Below are positions 12,003-25,696 of a stretch of 64,000 nucleotides of DNA, piece after piece. A program made the position numbers and the translations under genes. Positions within the stretch are counted from its first letter, which is position 1; each line of letters opens with the position of its first letter. The notes beneath the pieces are model-generated. The model did no database searches, had not been told where the DNA came from, and worked only from the letters and a program-made list of their open reading frames with translations. The stretch is from positions 17,141,037 through 17,205,036 of the forward strand of contig NW_019211454.1 of the NCBI RefSeq assembly GCF_002443255.2. The letters are read 5' to 3'. The stretch comes from Varroa destructor (taxonomy: Eukaryota; Arthropoda; Arachnida; Mesostigmata; Varroidae).

Positions 12003-15000
12003 GATTTTTACGTAGACATATAAAATCTACTATTAAAACGAATGAGTAGATGCATGAAAAATCGGCTATATTTTTTTGTAAATATTTCTATATACATTCT
12101 TGTTGCGATTTAACAAAACGTTACAAATGCAAAATAACGCGACTGAGGTATCTTTAATTACTTGACCGTCTCGATAGCCAACGATGTCGGCTGAATCTGC
12201 CGGAGAAAAAATATACTTAAATAGTAGATTTTATTTTCCCGCGTATTTTTCATATTTCGCTTAGGCTAGCTCAGTGGAAATTGCGGTGTCAGACTCAATG
12301 CTTTTCATTTGTTACGCGCTGGATACGACGAAGCAACCTGATCAGATAATTTGGCCATGTAACTTAATGAAGTTTAGGTAACTCAGGCAGGTTGTCTACT
12401 ACAGACGACCTCAATATAGCAGAGAGTAAGGGAAAACGAAAAAAGAAAGAATAAGATCGAAATATTTCGAATTTAAAATATGTAGCTTTTGGCGCACAAG
12501 TTTTACCGAAGCGTTCTTGCTATTTTTATATGAGCATTACCACTTTCTTTTATAAATCTGAATAGTACGTTATAAGCATTACAATAGTAACTCTATCGTT
12601 ATGGCATATATTCTCATTGAGGGTTTGCTGAATATCATTATTATTGAACTTCTACAGTCTTTTAGCAAATATTTAAAGTTTGAGCCTTGAGAAATTCAGC
12701 TAATCAGCAGATGGGAGTTCATTCTACAAAGTAAGTGAACAAGGAACGGCAAAACTATGGGATGCTATAGGATGTGTGTAATGATTATATATATTTATAT
12801 GTTCGGATATTTAAATATATTCTACGAAAGATCTCTACGAGGACGTTTCACGGAGCGATATCTTCGTGTAACCCCAATTAACAAATGATTCCAGTTCGAA
12901 TAACGTCGAGATTGATAGGACGCTTGTATGTATGCGCCTGCGCTGTATGACCTGCGCAGACGTATTGACATTATATTTTTGATACTATTATTCACAGATA
13001 AAGCCGAGGCCATGGCTTAACTAATTTCATTTTTTCGTTGAAGACGCGAGCGAAGTGATCATTTAAAAGGTACCAATACTGACCAGAGGTCACCTTCTTT
13101 CTGTATTTGCTATTCATACCATCCATAATCGCCACTACTGATTCAACTATATACACACGCAAATATATTTTTATATGCCTACATGAACACAGCTTTACTT
13201 CTATTTGACGTTGGTATCTTTTCATGAGGGCATTCCCTGTTTAGTCGATGCGCGGCAATGGCCATTGCCATTGTTGTTATATGTATATGCGTGTGTGTGT
13301 GTGTAATGCTAGGCCCCCTTCCCTGTGGGCACAACGACAAAATAGCGCGCAAAAATTGATCCGTTGCCGCCCACGTATGCCGTCGTCGCTGTGGCGCAAG
13401 AACTATAAAACATAATTAAAAGGAACACATTCGACCGTACTACTACTACTGCTAATATTTAGGACGTTCGCGCAGTTCAGCCTGTGGAGCTTTGCGAACA
13501 CAAGAATTTATGAAGGGGGAGGCTCGAAGACTAGGATTTATCACAGGAAAGTTCTCTTCTAGTTGTGGCATACCGACTAGAATGGTTTGTTTCTGTTCTT
13601 AGTGCAGAAGCAGCATCATCTTGTCTTTATTGTTATAAATGTTGTTGTTTATGATCACTGCATTCTTGTTCTGTCATTGTTGTATTCGTTGAATGGTCGC
13701 TTCATTCTATTCGGTCCGTTTTTTGCGTGCTTACCTGCCTGCGGCCATCCGCCCGCCGCCCTCCAGCCTCCACCAATGCTAAGAAGTCCGTTTCGGGAGC
13801 AACAGCAATCTTTCGTTCTTCATTTGCTGCCGTTCCCATTTGGTGTTATTAGGACAGCCTATGCTTGTAATGGTAGCCGAATAGCTCCAGAAACTGGGAT
13901 GCTATAACTACTGTTTTTGTTGTTGTTATTCTTTTTTTACTGTTCCTGTCTGTAATGTGTTTTTGATCCGCGTCAGTTCGACTCTGTATTTCCTGGCTCT
14001 TGGATCAGTGAAGCGATGGCGGCAGCCTTTTGTTGTGGGCAGTGGACAAAGAATAGAGGAAGAGGGATTTTCGAAAAGCAACAAAACCAGATTGACCTTT
14101 AGGCCAGTTCGAATTCAAATGGTAAGAATCGGCCTGCAAGTGATCCACGTTCCTGTGCTGATAAGTTGCTGCTGGCTAGCTGGATTTAGCATAAGCGTAT
14201 TTATGTAACACTCACGCTGAAACAGCCTAAGGAAGGAAAATATGTTTCCATACGGATTTATGAAGGGAAACTTCAGTAATATGAACTTCAGTGAATATGT
14301 GATGCAGATTTTTTGTACGGATATATATACATAATTTTTTTCAGTCGGAAATAGACCAGACCGGCGGAGAATTGTGTCGAATCATCGCGGAAAGAATACT
14401 TCACCATTCTTACGAAGTATATAACTATAAATCTATGTCACAAGCTGTTACACAACGAATTTGCATTTCAGTGAATTTTCGCGCAAGGACCGCATGCAAA
14501 AAACACGTCCTTTACAAAAAAATACACTCTTTCTATTAGGACACGTTCCATAAACCCTCGTTTTGGCACGCGCTTGTCCATCCGTCTGCTGTTAAAAAAA
14601 CGCCGCAGACATCTAACTACGCCGTAATCGAGAGACAGGGCATCATCTACTGGGTGTGCCACAAATAACTGGGGTCTTTTCAGAAGTGATAGAATGATTC
14701 CATCGTACAAAGGTAATACCATTGGAAATAGTAAACATTTCTAGGCCAAAACGCTGTCCTATAGCGGTATGTAATACATTCGAATTAAAAATGAAAGTAG
14801 GTCTTTTTGAATGATGCTGGTCTTTATCATCGTCATGGTCGTTATTTATCTTCTTTCTTCGGCTAGCTAGAAAATCTAGACGAACGTCAAAGCCAAACAC
14901 TACCATATCAACTAGCAAATGCTTGATCCAAATGGTTTCAACAGAAACGCGAGCAAAATGAAGATTGTGACTATGATAAGACAGGCAGCAGTAGCAAAAC

Positions 15001-15590
15001 CGTCAACCGTTACTGAACCAAAGCAAAAAAATCTGGTTGAATCGTTACATATACAGCGTGTAAGTAGCTATCCGATTTGCCGGCCATACCACGCGAGGCC
15101 GAAGCGGTCCCGAAGCGGCCCGATGTGACGCGATCACGAGACACGACGTCCACCCGGCCCGCACCGTCGTTTGCGGGGTGATAATGAAAATAAATAGAAA
15201 CACCTATTAAGTATAGAATACGAACAGTTAGAATTTTTAATTACTCATTGCGATCGTTGAGTCCGTCGTCTCTTCATCTAAAGCGTATTGTCGAAGGGTT
15301 ACTACCTTCTCTCTAGACAAAAAATTGATCGGCTATGGCAAGAAAATGGCGAAGGAAACAATCGTCAGAAACGATCTTCACGATGGCTTGAGGAGACAAT
15401 GCGTTTAGTCCTGTTGCGACGTCGGCTATTATTTTAACGAACTAGACTGCAGGAATCCATTGCAATTGGACGACCGTTGAAATCTTCGCCCCCACTTTGG
15501 CAAGGCAAATCTTGGCTGAGCACGAATACGATACGGCAGCGATGTACGGTGATTTACTGTAGATAACCCGCAGTCTGACTTTACAGCGAG
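12003..15590. other. No recognised gene
   Basis: AT-rich DNA with one A-box-like GGCTAGCTCAGTGG near 12265 that lacks a B-box partner. A small GC-rich patch at about 15060-15180 contains a local near-repeat of GAAGCGG. Frames at 13587-13907 (+) and 14468-14918 (-) show no domain. Confidence 0.5.
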
Positions 15591-15591
15591 G

Positions 15592-15600
15592 TATAAAAAG
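15592..15600 (+). promoter_or_regulatory. TATA-box-like motif
   Basis: TATAAAAAG sits about 270 bases upstream of a candidate first coding exon at 15861. A TCAGC that resembles an arthropod initiator lies only about 12 bases downstream, closer than usual, so the promoter reading is weak. Confidence 0.25.
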
Positions 15601-15860
15601 CACTCAGCTAGCAGTGGCCGACGGCCCCAGGTCGATCCACTGCTTATCACTCGCCAGTGTCATCTGTTTGGTTCTCTGCCGTCGTCTGAGACAGATGTCC
15701 TTTGGGACAATGGACAGGAACATCGCCCCATAATTCCATCTGCTGCGTCACAGTCGAAAGAGGGCTTGACACTACAATGTTCTCATCGAAAGCTAACGGG
15801 AGACATCGGGAAGGTGGGGCAGAAACAAAACTCGGGAAATACTTGAGCGTTCCATAGAAA

Positions 15861-15958
15861 ATGACTTCGAACTTCTGTGACCTTACTTTGGCTAATGATG
15901 AACGTAGTGATGCTGACGCTGTTGGTGACATGGTTGCAGGAAGGAACAGTGTGCTTAG
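15861..15958 (+). CDS. Candidate first coding exon, unknown protein
   Basis: ATG with A at -3 opens 32 codons (MTSNFCDLTLANDERSDADA and on to NSVL) that end at a good donor, CTTAG|GTAAGG, in phase 2. An acceptor at 16022 after a 64-bp gap would add only eight more residues before a stop, so the true next exon may lie further downstream. I recognise no domain. A 94-codon frame overlaps on the - strand, and I cannot decide between the two from sequence alone. Confidence 0.2.
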
Positions 15959-16049
15959 GTAAGGCCGAAATGCTTTTACGAAGTTGTTTTCCTTAGGGTA
16001 ATGATCGTTTTAATGATTTCAGATGTCTTATTGTTTATTATGGTTAAAT

Positions 16050-18767
16050 ATCTACACATGTAATCTTTTCTAGAGTGTCGTAGTGACAAATCTCCTATAG
16101 TTGGACATAGTGAAATGGAAATTACCCAATTTAGCTGTCGTATCCAGTCTATAGCTCTTAGTTGGTCAAATAGAACTCACTGTCGTAACCAAACCTGTTG
16201 TAAAGAATATATATATATATATATATATATATAAGAACTTTATATCATGTAAAAGGACTCAAACGACGCTATGTATAAAAATTAAATTACTAATAGTAAT
16301 AGGGTCTTGTTAGTTGTAAAACAATTGGCCGAATCACCGTAGAACAGTCTGAGTATATATAGACATTTCAATCGACCGATGTTCTCCTGTTCTTGAATTA
16401 ACGTATACTTCTTTGTTTATCGGCACACCGTTGTTAATTACATACAAAAATTAAAGCACAATAACCCAGTTGATATCGTCGAAGGTCTTCATAGCTAGCC
16501 GCTAGCAGCCTATTTCATAATCTCACGACCACGTCATTGACTCGCACCGCGACTGGCCTACTCTTGTATTCCAACTTTGCATATGACGCGATACGAATTT
16601 TCTGATACACCTGTAGAAAGTCTTATCATAGCAAAACCTGGAGTACCGTTTGCTTTTTGTTATTTAGATATCAGCTAATAGCCATTCACCTGACTGACTT
16701 TCTATCGTGTTCCTACGTCAGGTAACGCCAGCTTTCGTCGACGATAAACAGTGCAGCCATGTCTAATTTCTAAATAACTAGAATAGAATTCAAGCAAACT
16801 ACATTAATAAAGTGCTCATGAAGATAATAGAGTCACTAACAAAAGCCGGCTCGACTTGTAGCGGCTTCGTTTCCATTTGCTTCCGTTCTATTCCATTCGG
16901 TGGCTGTAGTTGGCATCGGCTCCTGCTGATTCTACTCTGGTCCACGTTGCCGAGTGTTACATTGTCCTTATGCCACAGCGCGTAATACGTAAAACCATCC
17001 AGTCGTTGGTCGTCAACGTAACGACTCACGCGTGACAATACCTGTGCTATCGTATCAAATTCGAAGCGACGGTAGCGACTGTGACACTGATGCCGTTACA
17101 AGCTTTGAAAGACTAGCTCCAGCTATCGGTCGAAAACGAACGCTTCTATTGAAAACTGGACGATATAGAAACCACAACCACGTCGACGTCGACGGGGTTC
17201 TGACGTGGAGTGTTCGCGTTTACAAAAGTACCGTTACCCCCGGCTGCTTCTCTGCCCCACCCCCAACGTTTGCATCTCCCACGTGTTATCAGTGGCTAGT
17301 TATACTGCTGATAAATCAGAAACTGACACACAAATGGCGCCGACGCAAAACATCTACATAATTTACATTTATAATATCATGTGACCCCTGGACAACGACA
17401 AAAGGGCTCTGTGACGTTATATCGCTACGAAGAGAACATCGCGTTGAGGGAACGACCGCGGCTGACAAACAAATACCGCCTCAGCTGAAGTAGTTTAGCA
17501 TAGCAGGTAGACGCAATGTCTACGCTGTAAAAAAGACGACAAAGCGCCGTTTGTCGACAAAGTGAAGAAGACGCACTTAGTAAACAGATCTGTTTAACTG
17601 GTTAACGCCAGGCACACAAGGGAACATCAACGGCAGTCGCCGCTGAACCATGGAAAGCGGCCATGACCATAAAATAATTTGCCTTGAAACGCATACATTT
17701 CAAATACCGCCTAGCGGACAGCCAAACAGATCCTGACCGCAAGCTGACACTGACATCTCCGCGCGGTTGTTTTCTACGTCAGCGAAGTAAAATGCACACA
17801 AAACAACGACAGCAGCAGCAACAGCGGCCGCAAAAACGCCGCGGTCGTTGCAGGCGAAAGGGGACATAAGACGCTGGAGAATAGAATTGCTATAGCTAAG
17901 ACACCACTACATCTATTGTTTAGACTAGTTCGTGACGTACATTGCAGCCATTGTATGGCCGTACCAGTATATATATAGTGTAATAGTTCAAAGCCACCAA
18001 ATATCGCACACATTGTTTTGCTAGCTAGAGGTATGAACAGCTTAAAGGGGAAAGTACCTCAAGAAGTTCGCTTTTCTGCACCTGAACCTAATTTAACTGT
18101 GTTTCAATGTTTCATATAGGCGCTTGCTCCATGTTCAGTGCTAAACCGAATGAACGGATAACGAACGCCAGCTTCGCCTGTAGACGCAGCCGCTGGCGGT
18201 TATTGTCAATACTATGATAGTGCTGTGCAGTAATACAATTGCTCGTCCAGCCGTGCGTAGCCAGTCAGATCTGTGATCTACCAATGCCAAATAAAGGCAT
18301 CGTGGTCATCAATTGCGCTACTAAATACAATGTCTGGCTTTGCAGAAAACATCAACGGACCGAACGGAGTCGAAAGAGCAAGGCGATCATATCCAGTCTA
18401 CTGTAATGTATCCCGTTTAGGCAGCGGCAGCAGCAGTGGGTCTGAGGGTGTTAGTCAAGAGTGAGAGGGACAAGGGAGAGAAAGAGAAAAGCTGTGAGAC
18501 GGAAAAGGACGACCTGTTCCAATTCGGACGTTTCGTTTACGAAATCTGTCGATCATTCCCTGAGCTAACTCCTGGGAGACCAGAAGCGGCAATCGTGACA
18601 AAATGGCCCGATTCATTTCTGCGAAGATCTGGGCCTGTTGACGCAGCTTTGCGAACAACGGTCGACAACTCAAACTATTGGTGACGCCTGCACCCATTCG
18701 TATGCGAGTCTGTATAAGTGCATTTGTCTGCTTTTATTGGGTGCCTCTATCAGTTTGCTTAATGTTT
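16050..18767. other. No recognised gene; moderately GC-rich part at 16.9-18.7 kb
   Basis: Several frames of 60-109 codons overlap on both strands between 16.8 and 18.7 kb, including a CAG-rich one at 17.8 kb. The higher GC lowers stop frequency, and I could not chain any of them by splice sites. A frame reading DDLFQFGRFVYEICRSF (about 18505-18555) looks protein-like but is unidentified. Confidence 0.4.
16207..16233. repeat. (AT)n microsatellite
   Basis: About 27 bases of uninterrupted AT in otherwise featureless DNA. Confidence 0.95.
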
Positions 18768-18927
18768 TTCGTGTCCTGCATCCAGCGCCTAAGCCGTTAG
18801 GCCTTACGCCAGGCGCCTGGTTTTTTCCCAGTACGAAATGAATTGAAAGTTCACGCTCGGATCCGAACCTGGCCCATCACGTACGTCCTTAGGTTTTGAC
18901 AGGCAAACATACGGTACCTACTGCGCT
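18768..18927 (-). mobile_element. SINE-like copy, - strand
   Basis: Its reverse complement starts GCGCAGTAGGTACCGTATGT, continues with TTGCCTG and has the B-box-like GGTTCGGATCC. The tail half is rearranged relative to other copies (CCAGGCGCCTGGCGTAAGG). The A-box region closely parallels the 25.8-kb copy. Confidence 0.6.
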
Positions 18928-20399
18928 GTCACGAGAACATGACATTGTAAGTATACGTGACGCTATTCGAATTTGTTGACAGAGGAACGGTTCGTTTCGG
19001 CGACGAAGTCTGCTATCGCATCGTACGGCTTGACTGCCTTATACACGGGTCAATGTTACACGTACATTTCAATAGGGAAAGTTAAAGAACACGGCAATAA
19101 TTTGGCGGCAAGCAACGATTATGGGAAGCTGAATGAACATGTGTGGTATCTATCGGCATCTAGATACAATTACATACTGTTTATCTGAGCTATTTTCAGG
19201 TTCTATGTTTAGTATGTTCAGTATTGTCCAATAGACCTTTTATGATTCGAATTATTTTTCTAAATACTTTATACACAGACTGAGCCATGATTATTCGCGA
19301 AGATTATCGCAGCAATACAGCCGACGGAATAGGTCTGTCATAAACGATTATATGGAAAAAAAGTACGTAGCTACCGGTCACAACAGCATACCCTACTCCA
19401 TAAGATAAGTTTACAGTATGTAGGGCTCAATCTTCTAGTAAATGCAATGTCCACTGAATGAAACCCTGCTGCATTATCTGTTGATAGCGCCCGTTTCTAT
19501 TCGCTCGATGCATCGACGCGCAGTACGTGTGTGTCAATAAAGTGTTGCATAATTTTTAACATGGCTAGTAAAATTAATGATCAAGATAACTGTATTTATC
19601 TGCAAGTACAGATTCGCCGTGTAGAATCATTGCTGTTCGGTCGTTTCGCCATATCGTCGTTACAACACACGCGAAAGCTCGTGACGGAGCGAACACTGTT
19701 GTTTGAAGCTGCGGCAGGGGTATCGATACCGAGAACTTAAAGCTTCAGAGCACCACTCGTTGTCGCCGTCACCTTCAAGCCCATCACAGGCCATCATCAT
19801 AGACGCAACTGTTATTCTCTTCTTTACCCTCAGTATGCTTACTATGAAAGATGTACAGTTATCCGTTTGGAATACTTTGTTTGGAATCCGTTTGATTTGT
19901 TCGCTTAAAAAATTAGTTAGATAAGGTATGAGACGGATGAGCTAGATTTGGCTTAATTGGATATATCAAAATGAGATAGCTTGAAATAGGCTGATTTGTC
20001 TAAATCTCATTTTTGGTTGTCCGTATTCGTTGTGAACCGCATGATCAAGCCTCAAAGTTCAAGCTAAATCGAGCATATGTTAAAATGCCGTCAATAATCG
20101 ACCCATCTCATAACGGGTTGACACTGGTGTTCTATAGATTGTACTGTTAATTAGTAAATGGTTGTTCTTAGAAATAAAAAAAATATTAAAGGAACCAAAT
20201 TATGTAACTCATATAAACAATCAACTCTCAGATGAGAAGGAGACAAAGTTAATTAGATCATTCCTTACAGTTTTACTTGCGGTTAATTAGGCATTAATTA
20301 TTTTCGGGTATGAGTCGCTCACTTTATAGTAAAAATTACATAAACCAGATATTTGTCCTATCAATCTAATCGTTTTCTTAGTAAAAAAAACTTAACAAA

Positions 20400-20520
20400 T
20401 CGAGCTTTCGGTGTTGCCGTTCCAGGGTCCTGGCTCTTGGCAGAAAACGAATTGTCCGATTTCAAACCTGAGCCATTTTACGTACCTCTGAGTTAGACGA
20501 TCAAGCCTGTTTGTACAGCG
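20400..20520 (-). mobile_element. SINE-like copy, - strand, shortened
   Basis: The reverse complement shows AGGTACGTAAAATGGCTCAG, then GGTTTGAAATC (B-box-like), CCAAGAGCCAGG and terminal GAAAGCTCGA. The middle of the body is shorter than in the other copies. Confidence 0.5.
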
Positions 20521-21892
20521 TCATCGAGCCAGCAGTTGTAACTCGTTGCTGAAGAGCCCCACAAAAAAGCTATACCTACTAGGGGTCGTATTCGTAAGTC
20601 GCAAGCCTTAAAAACATAAAGTTGCACTCGATAGAGCCAAATGTGGTAACGCCCCTCATTTTAACAATTGCGCGACGCGCGTAAAATACAATTAAATCAG
20701 TGAACGAGATGTTTGACGCTTAACATGGAACTGACGAGGTATCGGTATCTTCAGGCGATAGAACGTAGGTTGCTTAGCGCGCCCACCAGAAAATAACAAA
20801 CTAACAGACTATCTGAAATTTTATCAGCTAACCGGCTCGTTTGAAGGAGAGCAAGCTATTTTCCAAACTTTACAATGAAGATCTGCTGCCTCCGTCGCTG
20901 TTCATCTTCTCAATATACTGAAGAAGATGGGCTTGTTGTTCGTCAGAGCCAGTGAGTCCAGTGTACGATATTTGTGCGTATCGTCTCGCAGTTAAAACGG
21001 CGTGAAGTGAAGAAAAAAAGTCCAGAAGCGTTTCATTTCGATTCGACTTTGTACTACGATTTCTTTAATGGCCATAATGTGTAAGTCGCCTACTGATCTA
21101 TCATAACAGACAGCGTTGATGGATCTTGCCAAGGTTTATGCCGGGTCTTGCTCATTGAATCTACACATAGAGAACGCGATCTACGGTGTACACCGGTTCG
21201 ATTAACGTAGAAAACAGTATTTATTTAAATAACGAAAGTGATTTCGGTCGATCTAAACGTCGGGAAGGATCTATGACGTACTATTGCTACATGCGCAAAC
21301 AGCCGTTGAATCCGCAAGCGCCAATATCTGGGATCGTGCCGTAATCTGAAAGCAGAACAAATTCTATAAATCTAAAGAATCAGATGTGTGGATCCATATG
21401 CTTCGTTGTTTAATCCGCTGAAATCATTGGGGTCAACTTTACTTGATTACAAAATAGCAGCCTTTTAGAGACCTAAGATAATAAGCGTTCTGCTGAGGTA
21501 GATATTTTTCTTACTGACCAATGAGCTGAATTCTTACTTACTCGTTAAAATGATATGTGTATTACTGAATTTAAGAAAAAAAGTACCCTACCTGTTCTTA
21601 TCACTGTGACCATGGTGCTTATTATTTTGATTACAGACGTGAATATTTTCAAAACCATGATTGTTATTTAATTGAGTTACTCGATGAGTCTATATAGTTG
21701 CTTGCCCTGATTTCTAGATGAAGGCTGTGACGGAGCTAAAATCTTCTTGCGACTATTAAAACTGTCCCAAATATACCTTGCCGCTCGGTCTGCTAATGGG
21801 CTTGTGAACAATCTAAGTTAATTAGTAGAGTAACACATAGTGGCGATAGTTTTGTTCAACGGACCCACGGATCGGGCACTTGTTCAGTCTTC

Positions 21893-22045
21893 ATGTTTCG
21901 AGCATCACGTCCGGTATCTCCGTTATCTATTCCATCAGACGGTTAGCTCCCAGCACGAAGCAAGTTGCGTCTATGCCCAGATTCAACAATAATATGTCCC
22001 AAAGATTAGCTTGCAAACATGTTACGCATCACGGGGACACATGTT
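21893..22045 (-). mobile_element. SINE-like copy, - strand
   Basis: The reverse complement contains GTTGAATCTGGGC, CTGGGAGCTAACCGTCTGAT, then GGAATAGATAACGG, CCGGACGTGA and GCTCGAAACATG. The body half is the clearest match to the 25.8-kb and 56.8-kb copies. Confidence 0.62.
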
Positions 22046-23548
22046 TGGCCTACTTGGTAGTTACAAGCTAACGACTTCATGCAACAAGAGTATCGGTACT
22101 CATTATCTAACGTCCTTATCAATAAACATATGAAAGATGGGCACACGCGCATCATCTTGCTATAATGTTATCCTGCCCTTCAGTGCGAGGTTTATCAGCC
22201 TGATTCGCCGCTCAGTATCTTCCCAAAAAATAATGGATAGCATTTGCATTGAATTGCCGAAATCGACAGACCTACAGATAAACGTTGACTTTTAGTAATG
22301 GTCAAAATGCATGAGGAGTGTCATAGTGTGTTACTGACGATGCACGCGACCCCGAATACAATAAAAACAGAGAGAGAGAAACACAAGCACCCATTGGATT
22401 CAATGGTGCCCACTTAACTTGATACTGCCAGCCAATACTGCACTGTGTTGTTCAGGGTTCGTCGTAAAGATGATAAGATAAAGTAAGCCTTTCTCCTGCT
22501 GACGTTGTTATTGTCGCCAGCCATTATATCGATTCAGAGCTTCTCGCCCACAGGTTTCGCAGGCTGGAATAGACGGACGGGCTTAAAGTGCGAGTGCTGT
22601 TACTTCACGAATCTTATGCTATGTGCGTATTGCTTTCATTTGATGCTTCAATTCGGAACCTCACTGCGGCATGACTGTGGCTCGATGGTCGTCCATTGCA
22701 ACTATATTAACGTAGCCTATCGCGTCAGCTGCGTTGAAGCTGAGGGTTACATCTGTGTGCGTTGATCCTTGACGGTGAGCGCTGCGCGGTATCTGCGTGT
22801 CTGTATGTGTAGTCCTTTGTCTGTTGCTTTAGTAAAGGCCAAACCAACGGCATTAGTATTTTTTATAGAAGTACTGCATTCGTGTCGTTATCGTTTTCTC
22901 TTTGCTATTGTTGTTATTGTCATGTTAGCGCTATATTCATTGCAGTCATCATAGGCCGCTGACATTGCAGCAATCGTTGCCAGTCTTACTGTTGCTGCTC
23001 ACAGCCAATCTATGTACATCTGTTTATTTGAACCCTTGTATCCCTTTATACGACAGCGAGTCCAACTTACTGTCTTCGTAGTGTAAGCTTGTGACAGGCG
23101 AAAAATGCCAAAGGAGCCAAAGCGACTCGCACCTGCAGGCCTGCGTCAGGCCGTGCTCGTCACTTACTCCGGCCATTGCGCTTTGTATCATTTGGCGGAA
23201 TCCCCTGGCCGTGTGACCCCGGTGTCCGTTAAAAGGCTTCAATAATATATATGTGAGGAGGGACGGTGCCCGCTTATCATGTCGCTAGTCTGATTCGCCA
23301 GTATTTGCTGGGTAGAAGCATGGCTCTGATAATACAAGACCGCCACACTAGCCATTTTGCTGTTGGCTATTGAAACGCTCCGTGATCCGTGTCGGACAGC
23401 ATGGTAAGTGCAAACTGGACGCTAAAGCGTGTCACGGATGCTGCTTCAGAAAGAAGACTGGTAAGCCGCGGCATCAGTGCCAAGCAGTGTTATCCTCTGA
23501 CCATTGCAGAAGTTGCGGTCATTGTTTCTCTTACCGCAAAAGCGTTCG

Positions 23549-23550
<2 letters not shown>

Positions 23551-23601
<51 letters not shown>
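23551..23601. repeat. (AT)n microsatellite
   Basis: About 51 bases of AT, responsible for Tyr-Ile repeats in two overlapping + strand frames. A GGCT tetranucleotide run follows at 23645-23665. Confidence 0.97.
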
Positions 23602-23604
<3 letters not shown>

Positions 23605-23756
23605 GGGGTGCCTCAACAAATGTACGTACAGTTTAGAGTGGCGAAGGCTGGCTGGCTGGCTGGCTGACCGACATTGTCGTCGCTGTCACCGTCCGTGGTT
23701 AAAATGACGCTGTTGGCCTTGATTGGACCTGCTAATGAAGATCACGATAAATGGAT

Positions 23757-23795
<39 letters not shown>
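23757..23795. repeat. (GA)n microsatellite, slightly interrupted
   Basis: A GA run with one AA interruption near its start and GGAGGG at its end. Confidence 0.93.
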
Positions 23796-23796
<1 letters not shown>

Positions 23797-25422
23797 ATGA
23801 GGTGAACGAACCAGAAAAAATAATTACTGTCTTGTGTTTTTGGCCTCTGTAAAAATCAAGAGAAGTTCGGGGCAGTTTCCAGTAGGAAATGGATGAGAAC
23901 GAGTGTTTCATGATCTGCCGTCGTAGCTGTTGCATATACACGGTACGTGTTTAAATCTTCTATTTCTTTTAGGGTAAAGATGCGTCCAAAATGTATGTTT
24001 TTAGGCAAGCAGAAAAAAAGGATCCAAGCCAAATTTCATTCTGTTGCGAGTGATACATAAGTTACACGGCGTGGGGTGTCTGTTTATATTTGCAATCGAG
24101 AACTGGGTAAATTATAAATAAACACCTATAAGGTTCAAGTGATGGTCGACCCGCACAGAAATCTACTGCCTGATTCGGTCCTGGGCAAAGCCTGATACAC
24201 TTAAACTTCGTAAATAACTCGCTGCTGTGTCAATGGAATCGATTTGCGACGGCTACTTATAGCTAAAAGAGTCTATTTTCTGAAATCTGTTCGCATCATT
24301 ACTTTCATTAAAAGTACCATCCATATGATTGACGTTTGGTATTTCAAAATAGAGCCCTCAATCGGACAACTGCCATACATCAGTTGACGTCGGGTAGTTG
24401 TTAGGTGCCTCAGCAAATAAAGGAAGACACAGTTATGCCATTGAGCATGGCTACAAAAGAAGTCATATTCCCAGTCTTTTGTGTCTATTGCGCGTATGTC
24501 GAAGTACAACGGTGATCTATGTGCAGTGAACGCGACAAGCAATTCAATAATAGATCCCTCCTGTTTTTCCGACGGCTTCGCCATTTGCCTTAACGTCAGT
24601 CACCATCACAATGCACGTCATGGAAGTTGATACGTTGATAAGTTGCTATCTACTGATGATAGCGATTTGTTGGCCGCTTCACGTTAACCCATGTCGTTCG
24701 GGGGTCAAACCGACAGGCGGAAATTGCGCCTAGTTAAATAGCTCCAATTCCTCAAGTAGCTGATGAAAAGACGCTTAGTCAGCGACAGGGCCGCGTCGGG
24801 CGACAGGGAGGTTAACAACGGCAATCTTCGAGGATCGCTTTGCTCATTTATTGTTTGTCTTGTCCGCTTCTCCGCCGACTTTGTTTAGCTATTTCGTAAC
24901 TTCGCCGAGGCACGTTCCATAGAGGGAAAGGTATTGGCATTGAAGTTGGTTTACGTAAAGCGCGCTAATGAACCGTCTTGCATTCGGTGAGAAAAATCGT
25001 ATCAATTCTAGTAGGCCAAGCAACGGTAATCACATACACCACTGGAGTATTAGGCATTACGCAGATTACGTAATGCCTTGAATGGATGTAACAAAGTCGA
25101 TGTCGTAGGTAGTGGTCTTATTAGCGGAAGGTGGGGGTCTAGAAGTTTGAGTTTGATATGCGTTTCAAGATTCTAGCCGAACTAGCATGAAGTGTACCTT
25201 TGCAGAACTGAACCTGCAACTGATGTTGACTTAGATTTATAGGGTCAGGAGAACCAATGCTATTGTGTTTGTAAGAGTTCGGCTGCTGGTGGCAAGTCTT
25301 AGCAGTCTTCACGGACAGGCGAGATACCGCCCTAGTAAGTTTTTTTTACAGAAGCGGGCTATATCAAGCATGCACAAACCAAAGAACGATGTTTTTCCAT
25401 TGATTTCCTTACGATATTGCAG

Positions 25423-25696
25423 GGAACTGAAAAGTGTCCTGCATGACGAGCATAAGATGACAGCGACCTCGAATTCTCCGAAGGCGATTGTCACATCTAT
25501 GCCTCCCGCCGGGTCGTCGACTGTGGCCATCTCGACACCCGATGGACGGTCCGGCTGTCCACCAGCAACGGGGCCGGCTAATGCCCGCCCAGTGCTCTGC
25601 TTTCAGCACTGTCTTCGCGAGGTGCATCTCTTGTGCCTGCAATTGCCTAACACTTGTCCTCTATGCGATAAGATAGTGGACAGGAATTGCTTGTTG
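25423..25696 (+). CDS. MKRN2OS-like first coding exon
   Basis: The acceptor CGATATTGCAG ends at 25422; 34 bases of 5' UTR precede the ATG at 25457. Coding is 80 codons: a Ser/Pro/Thr-rich leader of about 45 residues, then CFQHCLREVHLLCLQ and CPLCDK, cysteine-histidine pairs that may bind zinc (inference). The donor is TTG|GTAAGT, phase 0. The long leader has no counterpart that I recall in the vertebrate protein; a later Met at residue 15 (MPPAGSS) could also be used. Confidence 0.85.

Larger units (their letters stand above)
22046..25422. other. Upstream flank of the MKRN2OS-like gene
   Basis: Holds microsatellites at 23.55, 23.65 and 23.76 kb. No promoter or first exon of the downstream gene could be fixed. 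A 103-codon frame on the - strand at 24273-24584 is unidentified and has no splice or domain support. Confidence 0.4.

Noticed and set aside
23370..23667. Two + strand frames with Tyr-Ile repeats
   Set aside because: They are translations of the AT microsatellite.
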